A stretch of DNA of 64,000 bases from an uncultured Oscillospiraceae bacterium (GTDB taxonomy: Bacteria > Bacillota > Clostridia > Oscillospirales > Oscillospiraceae): the NCBI GenBank assembly GCA_947629795.1, contig CANRFC010000001.1:141369-205368 (forward strand). The letters are read 5' to 3'. Made by a program: the position numbers and the translations under genes. The notes below the pieces were generated by a model. That model was not told the DNA's origin and did no database searches. It saw only the letters and a program-made list of their open reading frames with translations. Shown one piece after another: positions 40,801-43,214 of this stretch (position 1 is the stretch's first letter; every line of letters begins with the position of its first letter).

Positions 40801-40939
40801 GACCCCTGTCCTTGGTCTGGGCCACCGCGGCAGCCAGGTCTTCCGCCTGGGCCGTGGGGACAAGGCCGGTGAACAGGGAGAGCGTCATTGATGCAGTTAA
40901 GATCCCCGACACGATCCGTGCGGGCAGGCGATCCAGCAT
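16838..40939 (-). CDS. Giant secreted RCC1 beta-propeller / Ig-like surface protein, proximal part (ends at in-frame TAG)
   Basis: About 8,033 residues. The ATG at 40939 is chosen over the GTG at 40948 because AGGTGA lies about 9 bases before the ATG and runs into the GTG. Residues 1 to ~32 form a signal peptide (basic start, hydrophobic core, AQA cleavage site), so the product is exported. Then come a mixed N-terminal domain, a Pro/Ser/Ala/Glu-rich stretch, and RCC1 repeats of the type V-W-x-W-G-D-N-x-x-G-Q-L-G. By eye the repeats fall into seven-bladed groups at roughly 39.0-36.7, 36.0-34.7, 31.8-29.9, 29.4-27.9, 27.5-25.2, 24.7-22.9, 22.4-21.0 and 20.5-18.8 kb, with a ninth from 18.0 kb interrupted by the stop. 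Each group from the second onward follows a Big_2-like domain with a GFNL or related motif. A beta-rich segment without RCC1 repeats spans about 34.6-32.3 kb. No anchor precedes the TAG. Function is unknown; adhesion or polymer binding is a guess. Confidence 0.9.
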   Translation of the reverse strand: MLDRLPARIVSGILTASMTLSLFTGLVPTAQAEDLAAAVAQTKDRGQSSVDTVASKYDLGSADIAMPLTLDPSAVVFSEGEDTIEVTAYMTDIQYLGLTLDQYAAFIPTSVDLDRVTYLTHEQREYIKGLSESQRLSKRPSAEAALKLKQQFVWEAAMEDEDYSDSLSIEPVSWTIYEGTRDRAPMISCRAKLTWTGERPKVTIPAATTLNNNGQIADLTDEQIAALFGENAGSTTDTALSGPSAEEVGTKSIADQPQEVQDFLWELYKEGLVQSKSVYDLTPFEERAKAEGLIINAADSTVDVDQVINALQEQTGDDATKTEAGDTGFNLLGTQNSAEPSAEATVVPSAEPSVVPSAVPSATPTAEPSAVPSAEPSAAPSEEPSAEPTGEIIEDEPPALAPTPEETGDDAEATPSAEPEATPAAETQETAGDDAQATPSASAEAQEDEAAQEELPENVVQAFFGVHMRSNESIRTYGAAYYWGETVMDNEAQTLEEPEPSPEPTEEPVEEQPKTVAEQIADMKGRFNGQNQGPDGRSYVIRGYINDNEPDLIDIDSIMSALIQDAGGTMQAGQVAVLDERIASYDPTTGKLKPTAEGRTTVYALGRDKFYSLVYASAILEVRDVYRQSSESEDPNYFEMKSAVPMVSAGQYHSLAVLGNGTVYGWGSGSHGQLSSQNMGEIGEPKPIYIRQSNGSYQVMDDIVAVSAGNDFSMALTMDGTVYAWGANTYGQLGVTEEPSTQVTEPTLVKAPAGDANNDGKGHLCNIIAISAGVDHALALASDGTVYAWGRADDGQLGIGDTAAAGLPKTSAGIPYCTTPTQVVASEDGTSLLKKIVAISAGSHFSVAMSADGNAWSWGDNRMGQLGSGVSKESLENRNYAAQIMNCIPYNTTTATTFNSVVAVSAWGLASTNTTSSSGHAAAITAAVASSGTYTGETKVWGWGENNYGQVGNNKQLQNEGEITPVGVGFREDFERDGLRIVAIDTGVYHTTAVVRRLEEEVVTPEPEAEIATLNLEEPTESPAPEETPVVTESPVPEETPAATESVKPEETPEVTEVPTPEETDKVTEEPTPEETDKVTEEPVPEETDKVPEGDKSEEPSTPAGPSQSVTGEEEQKEDNSTSTSEQSEGGDVAMPEDETVEGQDLDLELLATEIGTQAVSLDSEIMTAAEEAALMEQIKKDQSTETEAENKTEAEDKTETESNTETEDKTETENKTETENKTEDENSTEDENKTVTENKTEDENSTEDENKTVTENKTEDENKTEDENKTETETGEKEENTNKVEEDQSKQETEGTDEQPLEPEPSVGDLMEEEGISLLAETAEPEPTTKLVPKYYAYGWGYDNYGELGQGSESGNKLQLNPLQILRSEPDESVPGATVEKDSHNTVVGVSAGFGYTIYWLEDGTVMGTGYNYARELGADIAIQEMGVTGDLNKDQTLPVRVGAGIGKELLFNKVWVYTTDEDPDTGVTERLLTARYAEHLGSMPLTDADKALAPQAEYIPESKLMSVLPITDRQDVVVFREGIQRFYTVGFNLVERDRTEPTPEWVTGVDYDKSEFNVDEGIADVDLVEDYNAFVPETKLNDAHIMPTSNEEAPKYGLTTLSAQEILAAEKLDEDAYRGSFQLSVKDADNFTTPTVKAGDGFVVALKSDGSVWSWGDNSYGQLGIGFTGSQTPFTTYPAPVKGLNNTTKRLNLIEEIAAGYHHVLARTSDGSVYAWGDNSKDQIGQGADADKAYAFPVQVKAGNSILFNEGVTYLTGATSLAAGAAHSMALLGNSDGFIYTWGDNSHSQLGSGYNRAATGMTRSEPSQVMHDLNATDPQERYLSGADFVVAGAYHSLAVGKFHTSGGDIMSDATSMMGWGDNTYGQLGYDRRQTENDPDTNLPLFYTFTPDEAKLADSNSPVSGIVKVAAGERHTILISGEGDACRVRVMGDNTYGQCGHTLYENREYMNFAADLYSGETSSSNLIKDAVDVAAGQYFSVILRANGDKENDLTENKVYAFGYNSDSQLGTNPEMEVNKDSYKNNISRDLKEIPVNGNKGVITSVAAAGGYGLALTDVGEVFSWGANATGQLGEFSLVDRAATAHVGFEEAYIPHVAGVINYGGNVDHEVTVAIELDHEAYPDSKQQYDYKLVLNTPVATEFALTRVSEEDSEGRTLYRNNAVKGGNYSVMARKITSSGGETEGETVEALWEDTGADVVVSKGIEEREPVIVDFFTVNFELNPINLDGNDSELIATYGMPGQEESISSGDIVWGNKKLVIRAVGHNGVVDDYKYSWSDAVENSKNEPVVTTVARTEGSPVMDGIYTIESLHDTLDLTCTITGPTVENAGLTLYKDNNAWNNSGKTLWLVSDFIAIQLEEGSNGAFSVEKVPNGVYRIIDGDVTLKTTDDPAEEGRGEVDSIEGYDTGMTMHVGSGESTVMEYFTLDYSITPSGGVSWAYLRAYYGKTTTDENGKTVISAVEAPVGSKAPNDYKYYLKSGTPVLKGAPLVFKAYGAPRFDNLYKPTFQWSPTNMEDLHMSVAAANNQTMVYQVTVPGAKLEVAATSTAESRPQELVKFTLDGQEWADRNDAEDGYVTVQSATGRGTDATNTGDVVWASYRLQHKAGGVYVGEVPQDVYFVYIDEVQVPGAVADALQTSAVVMANLKYMTINYSVTVMGENHGAIPFVGTTTLTIESYDQSKDSGTEVVRVTADATQDVPLDSIRVPVYEAHTDVGGPVNLGVVISAVTDDPSHAYDYTWTVVYGGSGPSSGTQGSVPGNTSSVVVTENVTSKGQTVAGLSELSTDKAVTINIMVVDKGAAAGGISLLSVDEPIDVQAEGGKQEDFTEQQEPEPEVELTSAPETEPESEAAAQSAEPKAADSSITHTLTEVEGREPQAMVVGEYTQATLLLGSEIELVSGDTVDITGTIEDYLSDFRLRGNKQDSITYINTTVAGDKAQPYLTVPTEETEMDEDGNEVVVNAEELAVNKGANFTITSSNPNVVSVNGYTLTAGETVGKAVVRIYNEETKRSVMLSVHVINVEDSKTDAGKYVYRSTPAIALGNSFSVALKADGTVWTWGDNSQGQLGIDDMTTVYSDAPVKVVDVNGVALSDIVAIAAGYDHAVAVDRTGKVYAWGSNTTGQLGVEPYPPKVNEEDENAPDPVLYLPYANVISTDGVLGQVTSLAAGKGFTLLLTARGTVWGLGRNDKGQLGTGYLGDVVGFDSVRASVLGDLADPKIDAQPKPYYLDSLFLYEKYLYDLVNGGESSFIKIQGNQDIMLEYYVDKDTFEVTLKVPEYIGGEMASYNDYLTALRLYDLAKTQVASFKPIIKVQGGEWADGSDPTVPTTLIRDESWELAKPSYSGAKWTFEDYQAALAVYDDREHTLQNGKPCESAPTFNQYTVVPTQVVEGQSASAGYYLSNIIRISAGEGHAVALRSDGAVYAWGDNTYGQLGTDLDYTLEASLAEENVGGTFSYRAPIRIVAGGYNTADKANEFTAFRNNKSISYMNNVVGISAGGNHTLLLLDGGQVWSFGADRYGQLGSDAAYTDTFDIADMEPSEDVEVPPTADELVDPKTSVRREAAAVQVVNPEGTSLVGAVDVAAGGVSSLALAQDGGVYAWGSNAHGQLGLKEDYNDSTTFTAFRASAMLIDRGASEDKDDAANQNFADAIRIAVGGAHAAALKDDGYVWNWGDNSHGQLGNGSTDTAYTHVQAGDGDSKTLLLDKYEVYNADDTLSHSYSQTRPMGYDNPAQLSMDEGQYLSFDLKDVINSHRTGFNLLHDNENVTITSTDALAVGVSDPSVLTATRDEGAQVVLKPNKLGLTSVYIDYNEGEENTETASTNMMVLPVWVRHIQRDAGAGSDDPDAIAAAPMVAAGTNHSLALDSMGQVWAWGDNSQGQLGISNDVNGGTAYLTAPVQILKDLKDENGKALTFTYIAAGDQFSLAVDNQGQVWSWGNNDMNQLGRGNARPEEVVNWQPARVIAGTSAMAEILGTAVVTKQYDEEVGNTVQTHVYSETDRIIAVAAGSHHAVALSVSGYLYSWGDNTYGQLGYNARKTTMSSFARRMAKGAAPSTSNYVEEVVSVDAGGDNTIILLSNGTVFTVGRNDKGQLGQQNSRDIYNHYSFVKVRQGESTNPRDSKDSSMNKVVAVAAGWNHQVVLRLDGKIYAWGDNSKGQIGTLKAPEAEQPPVETLDETAGETPAEPVEVPTYTDMATLMTDPDGLTIGGGSETDPANPYYGQQIAAGFNSTFTKVQDLRVVEPLKQVKTLAWGDNSMGQHGNYGPGAGETAVKNGTPIDQDNTVPRDENGKVVGAQTDYDYMRDVMTFAIGENHMLLVNDDGVVFAAGDNTYGQLGDFTTDAWNYPVVVGDLSYETIIAMGHTDSDTTVRLLSPQVTLVENEKLYFDLASMSFVWNKGFNLLQHIPVGEISSGDLRFLSLDAGLIDQNQDATSDGTVVFNANDDETLRRYGETFIQIYHPETGRTLLLRVVVKQKSDEYTTAPQVAVGSRHTVALRSDGTVWAWGRNQEAQLGDNTFVDRAYPVQMVDADGNPYQRIKAVAAGDEFSLLLTDEGKVIVVGLLTGVTSNFIHIPTAQEKLQAELALRPEKAAMLRSGETGSTAYQVVPFNEDGVLPPESIPTGSTQDGYVVKLFEYRVKSLDRDGYETYEGETKYDVNATFTMTEAEKAEHDADETLYRYYWPGYHYINSTGDNCGLFMDIPETCPICETPSATGHNITRETQAATGSQFQPVQTTVSFNVTYGEPDGEPQKCYYYEIMDDQAQKVIHKLTQEFEYNGTTYLVEPGFNSAAPGAYMIERPITAGGQSGTVYIWTKLENREYTTFTGYLNISCNHYPTTTFHYDPLDTITPLHCPMDPTCPSVGQEAFTLIYEDSYDVWYNREMSDGKTKTVDVNHWNDPEQPDVPEDQWRYRIWRCDRHGHIIFDYYDLGEDISTPGRGVLAVGEGEDAVELTDIIDIAAGKDHVLALTRGGQVYAAGSFSRGELGQNDTKQYNGAVQVKGFKSKGFLEHVIDVAAGDQYSVALLDNGTLYAWGDNTYGQLGLGRMIPDAEVDGQIVDVNYSSTPIQVMSGEYEVDASAQFNILSGVAAIAAGDHHVSAIATEFKTTTTTTEPAEGETEPTTTVTHTAQRSVFSWGDNSKGQLGVTLEGADIALQPMRVPGTGDSVSLDAGTAHTVARQADGTVLAWGDNARQQLSDGQADEYGHVTVSDGEAVTASGEAEKVIIAAAGGNHSVIVLANGRVLSFGDNTFSQLGIAASGSGNLESPAADDVRSAPTYTGDQAAQFLEFQFDGKYTRNGYDAITLVWSENEDEAVTILDQASRENYAGFNLLTNEVDKQPVSLADDYQGLRFISSDESVVIVEKKGDTWRVRNAEKTYSDFQKMGEVSIAAVDSQGNVLSVFRVKVLGTYTDPDDPTKTTTRFTVPMVVSSETATVALKADGTVWTWGLGAYTVPSGENKGKQIELRNPTQLGTLENVVQIAAGKNHFVALKANGTVYTWGDNTYGQTGIYTSEEEYYKTIVSDLNSQNEPITTRINRYARVQYIDFPTNLTEHLASREQHDIVKTEAGAYDFENEPMTLPTIVAVAAGDHHTLLLDETGNVWAFGDNSKGQLGVGDKEYDYTTRLTTVNVPEKEVDSARYTPTRVLKGTSASSTYYLSNVIAIRAGGDSSGVVLSNGTAYTWGYNDKGQLAVAASGDVMVPVPVSGAADQGGVGALRNVVDLSMGKDHSLYQVVTYLGDRPEDHVEEQTPSDEDVGTLALPAPDDEVDPGMSVIPVGELTMTVYAAGSNEYGQLGQGKPGASVYTYVCTTEGCTNASTVLEGTSSTITCSGCGAELTGHLKTQGLANSVAPLRVVDTEGNFLTGVRQVSAGNGYSLALCSDILHGGEIDKDTGVHDSKLYAWGRNTVGQLGQGQSDGKGNMVQPADTTAAALVRKGGTVSMVEIVGYGETLPDGTERKAEYIRENLLISAGNLTTQLVQEDGTVWFTGENSGHQGADFTTEDRSVPTQTGLGTFYSLIIGKANMYQHDDLNTPMEPVYDAATKTWTWPPKTVTTRERMPRSVTMYDDQYLWIDEQDLRQAFSSGFNLIDPEFERRLPLDAIIEYTSSDPSIADFKYVNGTLYLVPTGESYGRIIITLRNKRDAYWGDYEVIILPSDNFQGVIPEAAVTVISANNANIALQADGTVWQWGQFTLRVNNRGSWDASTKDIRQHGTYTVTYEMPTQVSFSGMADGEHIVQIDGYDRTFMALSNLGNVYVWGSNDYGQFGDGTYNSYGWTGSSYSIYQVSYDSMVGHKVKGIGPGTPGGTIYNISMGKGFALAVGEGGYVWAWGLNDKGQQGKDAQGQWAYYTAHSNTDFCPYTEDDVELEMKDDGTLGYPEGKEVHPIVYTTPHKVLGLESLDYLKNITRVAAGDGFALALRSDSTLFAWGDNSYGQLGVNSNTGSLHAIQVKPGEYDADAAYFRDVIEIDAGAGYAMALTRNGEVYTWGNGANGRLGNGSTENKSLPSKVLIPDNLMATAIYAGANHAMVMAIPRTVRQESAESGIPDLDKPETLSQGVNNQVWAWGYNSNRQLGNNTDVTYSATPVRVLAGDCVTYNDDGTTRDYFSTAIAVAAGGTHSVLVDWDGEIYVVGHYGWGKYDQGAGDEVIEADSVLPDRFGPDETKMYRWYVDGKRMPSYYTLKVFVDVDAYTKALQNPATVPAVSGTTLDVPFAQLVQDYDYTYSLRHGADRLPFDMDSIDGLVLEVSDPSVIKAELYTDETSGAVAGIRVTSVGIGWANLLITNTKTGFSMMLAFNVTEVSLALHATATPMVSAGEDFAIALRANGDVYVWGSLGRYWNTYNRSSGYGSWKNSYSQTPIKVSNISGAIQVSAGYDHALILTNAGTVYALGRNDYGQLGNGTWDYYKYSDGGQGSSDYGSYFSYTTSFTDAVQVSGITNAGQVVAGKYFSAAVDRTTGEVYVWGRNYFTEVRGNTDYNDNATAHTSYWNYGAHDGSANGYAIRRIFTSPVKLRAGYSASHTESVSGSVGYQHNTILTNIFQVSARDASLVMLRMDGKVFVVGQNDIPAGTWATALPDGGANSASNALLGAGYTDAAGTHLYTTKQYNPYPVAAGSSGQGQLSHVLDLESGSTHTLALQSTTTRTEETTQTTHTYTCPTCGKTFTDENIGSQIKVETVTDETTGDVTTTVTLTCDGTIPATAEGEADTPCTYDDVLTADNITETTVTIPATTTQGRRVLSWGANDQSQLGVTGDSTGTIQVMTTDAVTGGNITDLLRVYAGGHTNAAVRNTATSAGLTSSASLTNTAWVWADNGQYQAAQGVLDPAVSVFTAGQEPVQGDSHNTLPERSGKLNRVYDLALGENATYAVQTEGSVWAWGLQGSSRVYRLGTFKSGDQATPVQVGAEDFYELLVDDAAMYTYEISGVSDAYTKYTRKLSETYQASTTYDPHTNKAASTDSEGNTVPADFVNPLGHHVKMLPFQELEIDLTTIYLHLDWGFNLRVDAEDRAAARDYLTVTSSNSELLTVTYLDESGNVITDLTGENEPAKVRLTPNREPGAFGTVSVVIKDAYNGVQGLILVSLLPSVGEDTTDQGMNLIGLSDNSNDRIITVPQVVTVGPQNPEAPWSDSDPNKVPHTWNTTYALSSSGELYAWGDNYRGQMGNGRQGILNSTSVDTPMLVATGVLQIAAAAHSAVIVKTDGKAYQVGYRAPQWETRGSSTLGTQDSVGAYYADFTAVDIPGTVIKVGVGTNLSSRPTAIDYSKDTWVSNQYFYALNSAGDVYFWYLQSFNDDYTHSIRFTNYSSAVKVNYGHRNSYWDTTSLSHIVDIAAGEGGLLALSANGSVYFSTIGEGLGGHYYGYIDDWGNNDWDLRAHRLVGSGVGGYFDTAAAVTVGTQRLMLTQDGQLYRVDNQAYADPFLREAKAAAALKGYDAKFENGYYVFTKTAPAEPEAPAETASLDPADLPAVTAGETAPETGTDETGTAGDETLNETEDPGVETAEIYYFHLTGATNGVNNNAAYGTLYVSAADGSKALVEKDLTLV
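37080..37400 (-). repeat. Thr/Glu/Asn/Lys minisatellite inside propeller 1
   Basis: Encodes a run of six-residue units such as ENKTED, ENSTED and ENKTVT (18-bp period), including two copies of an 18-residue (54-bp) higher-order unit. It interrupts propeller 1 between blades 5 and 6. All periods are multiples of three, so copy-number changes would keep the frame. Confidence 0.8.
37680..37890 (-). repeat. TEEPxPEETDKV-type 12-residue repeats
   Basis: Near-identical 36-bp units encode Thr/Glu/Pro-rich dodecapeptides (for example TEEPTPEETDKV). They sit next to the ENKTED minisatellite in the same long acidic loop between blades 5 and 6 of propeller 1. Confidence 0.7.
39600..39965 (-). repeat. 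Pro/Ser/Ala/Glu-rich low-complexity linker in the giant gene
   Basis: Encodes repeats of the P-S-A-E and S-A-x-P-S-A type, about residues 325-445, between the N-terminal domain and the first Ig-like domain. It looks like an extended spacer of the kind common in Gram-positive surface proteins. The coding DNA is itself repetitive (variants of ggctcggcagaggg). Confidence 0.75.
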
Positions 40940-41009
40940 CTCAGTCACTCACCTTACCGTGGATTTTCCCGAAAAAGGGCATAGCGATACCACTCTAATC
41001 GTATCCTAT

Positions 41010-41038
41010 ATTATGCCATTAGTTGACGTAAAAATCAA
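41010..41038 (-). promoter_or_regulatory. Promoter of the giant RCC1 gene
   Basis: On the minus strand TTGATT (41038-41033) and CATAAT (41015-41010) are separated by 17 bases. Transcription would start near 41003, giving a leader of about 65 bases before the ATG at 40939. Confidence 0.6.
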
Positions 41039-41039
41039 G

Positions 41040-41235
41040 AGGGTGACACTATTTTTTTCTCCATTTTTTGGGTTTTTCTTTCTATATCAGACTTGCTTAA
41101 CAGTATTTGATAACTTTTTTATAAGAAAAGCAACATTTTGCACTTTCTTTCCACCATTTTTTCCACATTTTTGGAAAAATCTCCCTTTTCCTTGGGCCCC
41201 AAGGGTTTGCGCTTCCCCTTATCCCTCATTTTGAG
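41040..41235. other. A/T-tract region upstream of the giant gene promoter
   Basis: No gene is seen. Read on the minus strand it holds many A-tracts of 4-7 bases and an inverted repeat (TTTTCCA / TTGGAAAA, about 41158-41178). This could act as an UP-like element, curved DNA or a regulator site, which fits strong or regulated transcription of a very long gene. Confidence 0.35.
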
Positions 41236-41311
41236 GGGGCAATAACATATTCTTCTGTCAACCGCTTTATCAGACGTCTCTCCCTGCTTTTTGTTCCCAA
41301 GATCTGCCCAA

Positions 41312-41360
41312 AACGGAAAATTGCCCCAGGCCGTGGTCCTTCCACGCCTGGGGCAATCGT
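41312..41360 (-). terminator. Rho-independent terminator of the yedF operon
   Basis: A 12-bp stem (ATTGCCCCAGGC / GCCTGGGGCAAT) extends inward through a one-base bulge and another 5 bp. On the minus strand it is followed by TTTTCCGTTTT. It lies about 90 bases past the DUF3343 gene. Confidence 0.75.
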
Positions 41361-41445
41361 TCGGTCTTATGGCACTACCTTAAATACATACACATACGCT
41401 CCCATCGGAACATCCCGGCCGCTCCCGATCCCTTCTGGGACACAC

Positions 41446-41700
41446 TCAGAGCTTCCGGCAGCGCAGCTCTTTCCCGCTTCCGGTGACGGAATATAGTGTC
41501 CATCCCTGGATATTCGTCATAAAAAGGGCATCTTTGACCTTTTCCACGTCCTCAGCTTCCACACGCAGCGCAATGCCGCAGCCGGCAGTGACCTGCCGCA
41601 GCGCCGGCATCACCACCACCGGGCACACTCCCTTGAGGGCCCGCTGGGCGGCCATGGCGCCGCTGGCCGAGGCAAAGGTCACATGACACCAGTCCATCAC
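41446..41700 (-). CDS. DUF3343 protein, putative selenium/sulfur carrier-like
   Basis: 84 residues (83 if the ATG at 41697 is used instead of the GTG at 41700). It matches the small DUF3343 family: an N-terminal 'TFAS' strand, a helix with A-x-x-A-x-x-A-L-K, and a C-G-I-A-L motif whose Cys is the likely functional residue. The family is commonly found beside yedF and in selenium-using bacteria, and has been proposed to carry Se or S. Here the start overlaps the yedF stop by a few bases, so the two are translationally coupled. The precise biochemical role is not established. Confidence 0.75.
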   Translation of the reverse strand: MMDWCHVTFASASGAMAAQRALKGVCPVVVMPALRQVTAGCGIALRVEAEDVEKVKDALFMTNIQGWTLYSVTGSGKELRCRKL

Positions 41701-42296
41701 AGGGTGATCACTTTGGGATGGGCCCCCATCTCGGTGACGATGTCATACATATTGCTCACCGTCCCCGCCTTCAGCGCATCGGTCAGGCCATAAAAGTTCA
41801 GGCAGGTGCCGCACACCAGCACCTTCACGCCCTTGTCGATGAGCGTCTTCAGGTGTTCGGCCACCTGCTCGTCCCCGGTGGGCAGCTTTACACCGGCGTT
41901 CATGAAGATGACGGCGGCAGGAGGCTGATCCACCTGGGTCAGGGTGTAAAAATACATCCGCATGAGGTTGCCCCCCAGCTCCCGGTCCCCGTCTCCGATG
42001 ATATCCCGGCCCACGAACACCGCCCAGTCGCCTTCCGTAGGGGCGGCAGCGCACTGGATCTGGGGCTCCGGGCCCCGGACGGCACTCTCTCCGCCGGTGA
42101 GAGTCAGGGTGAAATCTCCCTCTCCCCCGCCGACAACGGCGGTATAGCCCTGGCTGGCCGCCAGCCGCTTCACGTTCTCCACTGCAGCGGCGTTGTCCAC
42201 CCGCACCGTCAGCTCCCGCTCCCCCGCGTCCATGGCCTGTTTGGTCAGGATCACGGGCTTGGGACAGGCCAGACCTCTGGCATCGATCTCCTTCAT
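41697..42296 (-). CDS. yedF: Sulfurtransferase-like selenium metabolism protein YedF
   Basis: 199 residues. Residues ~1-70 form a TusA-like domain with the signature A-R-G-L-A-C-P-K-P-V; that Cys would carry persulfide or selenide. Residues ~90-199 form a DsrE/DsrF-like domain with a second conserved-looking Cys pair (C-G-T-C). This two-domain form is the selenium-associated YedF family. In this window it goes with the selenium-dependent xanthine dehydrogenase cluster, so selenium delivery to the labile Se cofactor is the likely job (inference). GGGAGG lies 7-8 bases before the ATG. It is the first gene of a two-gene operon with DUF3343 and lies just downstream of a tandem operator array. Confidence 0.88.
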   Translation of the reverse strand: MKEIDARGLACPKPVILTKQAMDAGERELTVRVDNAAAVENVKRLAASQGYTAVVGGGEGDFTLTLTGGESAVRGPEPQIQCAAAPTEGDWAVFVGRDIIGDGDRELGGNLMRMYFYTLTQVDQPPAAVIFMNAGVKLPTGDEQVAEHLKTLIDKGVKVLVCGTCLNFYGLTDALKAGTVSNMYDIVTEMGAHPKVITL

Positions 42297-42329
42297 ATTT
42301 CTGCCTCCCTTTCCTTTTGATTTTCACCC

Positions 42330-42335
42330 ATTATA
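42330..42335 (-). promoter_or_regulatory. -10 box of the yedF promoter
   Basis: A perfect TATAAT on the minus strand lies 34 bases before the yedF ATG, but no good -35 box is present 16-18 bases upstream (only TTTTCT-like sequence). A good -10 without a -35, with operator repeats starting about 50 bases upstream of the start site, suggests activator dependence. Confidence 0.55.
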
Positions 42336-42370
42336 CTCCCTCTTCCCGCAAAAGAAAACCCTCATTTAAG

Positions 42371-42478
42371 TTTACATAAAATTATTATGGTAAATTATTT
42401 CCCGCCCATTGATTTACATAATTTAATTATTGTAAACTTAACCGGCTTGTTTGATTTACATAAATAAATTATGGTAAA
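42371..42478. promoter_or_regulatory. Tandem array of three 24-bp operator-like palindromes, 42-bp period
   Basis: Three near-identical imperfect palindromes lie at 42371-42394, 42413-42436 and 42455-42478. Each begins TTTACATAA and ends TTAT(G/T)GTAAA after an A/T core. Start-to-start spacing is exactly 42 bp both times, four helical turns, so a bound dimeric regulator would sit on one DNA face. The array lies between the divergent yedF (minus) and cold-shock (plus) promoters, at about -60, -102 and -144 relative to the predicted yedF start. The regulator is not identified. Confidence 0.75.
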
Positions 42479-42517
42479 CAAATTTCCAGAAATAACCATA
42501 GCGCATAAAGATTTTTC

Positions 42518-42546
42518 TTGACACCGTCCACAAAATGGGGTATATT
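42518..42546 (+). promoter_or_regulatory. Promoter of the cold-shock gene
   Basis: TTGACA (42518-42523), a 17-base spacer, then TATATT (42541-42546). The start near 42553 gives a leader of about 110 bases before the cold-shock ATG. Confidence 0.8.
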
Positions 42547-42575
42547 ATCAGCGTGTTCTCATGTGAAAATTGATT

Positions 42576-42625
42576 GCCGCCTGTGTACGTCAGTCTGACA
42601 CAACACAGCCGGCTTTTATTTTTTG
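42576..42625 (+). terminator. Intrinsic terminator inside the cold-shock gene leader (attenuator candidate)
   Basis: The arms GCCGCCTGTGT (42576-42586) and ACACAGCCGGC (42603-42613) pair with one mismatch, and an inner GTCAG/CTGAC stem extends the hairpin. TTTTATTTTTT follows directly. It lies after the promoter and before the ribosome site, so full transcripts must pass it. Confidence 0.65.
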
Positions 42626-42663
42626 CTGCGGGGTCACAACATCTTTTTGGGAGGTTTCCAACA

Positions 42664-42876
42664 ATGAATCACGGTACTGTCAAATGGTTCAACAACGAGA
42701 AGGGCTACGGCTTCATCTCCAACGACGACGGCAGCGGCGACGTGTTCGTGCACTTCTCCGCCATCCAGGGCACCGGCTTCCGCACCCTGGAGGAGGGCCA
42801 GAAGGTAACTTACGACACCGAGCCCGATCCCAAGGACGCCGGCAAGATGCGCGCCATCAACGTGGTGGCCGAGTGA
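42664..42876 (+). CDS. Cold-shock protein, CspA family
   Basis: 70 residues, a full-length single cold-shock domain. Both RNA-binding motifs are present: RNP1-like K-G-Y-G-F-I near residues 13-18 and RNP2-like V-F-V-H-F near 27-31. It begins [10 protein letters not shown], the family's usual start. The ATG at 42664 is preceded by GGGAGG nine bases upstream; the longer ORF in the track is a false extension. CspA-type proteins bind single-stranded RNA, melt structure, and in E. coli act as transcription antiterminators. The terminator in this gene's own leader would make self-antitermination possible (inference). Confidence 0.93.
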   Translation: MNHGTVKWFNNEKGYGFISNDDGSGDVFVHFSAIQGTGFRTLEEGQKVTYDTEPDPKDAGKMRAINVVAE

Positions 42877-42982
42877 TCGAGCGTACTTCTCTTGGAAGAA
42901 AATCGCGCACACCTCTCAGTGCCGCCTCAGCAAGAGTCGGTCTCCGAGGGGCAATCTCAAAGCAACTTCTGATTCGCAAAGG

Positions 42983-43010
42983 CGGTGTGGCTACGGCTAC
43001 ACCGTCTTTT
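42983..43010 (+). terminator. Terminator after the cold-shock gene
   Basis: Stem CGGTGTGGC / GCTACACCG (one G-U pair), loop TACG, tail TCTTTT. Confidence 0.75.
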
Positions 43011-43133
43011 GCTGTCTGTGCCGTCGATACTCCCAATATCAAAAGCCATGTGCGTTGCAAATGATGAGATCACATATCAGCGCAAATACCCCGTTTTTGA
43101 GCGTAAAAACGCAAATGTCAGCCGCGATAAATT

Positions 43134-43170
43134 GCCTCCGATGCTTATGGTAAGCAGCGGAGGCCTTTTG
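43134..43170 (+). terminator. Strong hairpin with T tail, no gene assigned
   Basis: The arms GCCTCCG-a-TGCTTA and TAAGCA-g-CGGAGGC form an almost perfect 13-bp stem followed by CTTTTGG. The DNA between the previous terminator (43010) and this one also holds a CGTTTTT/AAAAACG hairpin (43092-43111). It may end a small RNA; no clear promoter was found for it. Confidence 0.5.
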
Positions 43171-43177
43171 GCCTTGA

Positions 43178-43206
43178 TTGACGAAATTAGACAGTAGCTG
43201 TATAAT
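43178..43206 (+). promoter_or_regulatory. Promoter stranded by the IS insertion
   Basis: TTGACG (43178-43183), a 17-base spacer, and a perfect TATAAT (43201-43206). The predicted start near 43213 is only about 22 bases before the right end of the IS element. With the element removed, the promoter would lead straight into the PemK/MazF-like gene now starting at 45001. Confidence 0.7.
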
Positions 43207-43214
43207 CTGAAATA

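Noticed and set aside
42371-42478. CRISPR array
   Set aside because: Three 24-bp palindromic A/T-rich repeats with 18-bp spacers, no cas genes and a position between two promoters fit operators better.
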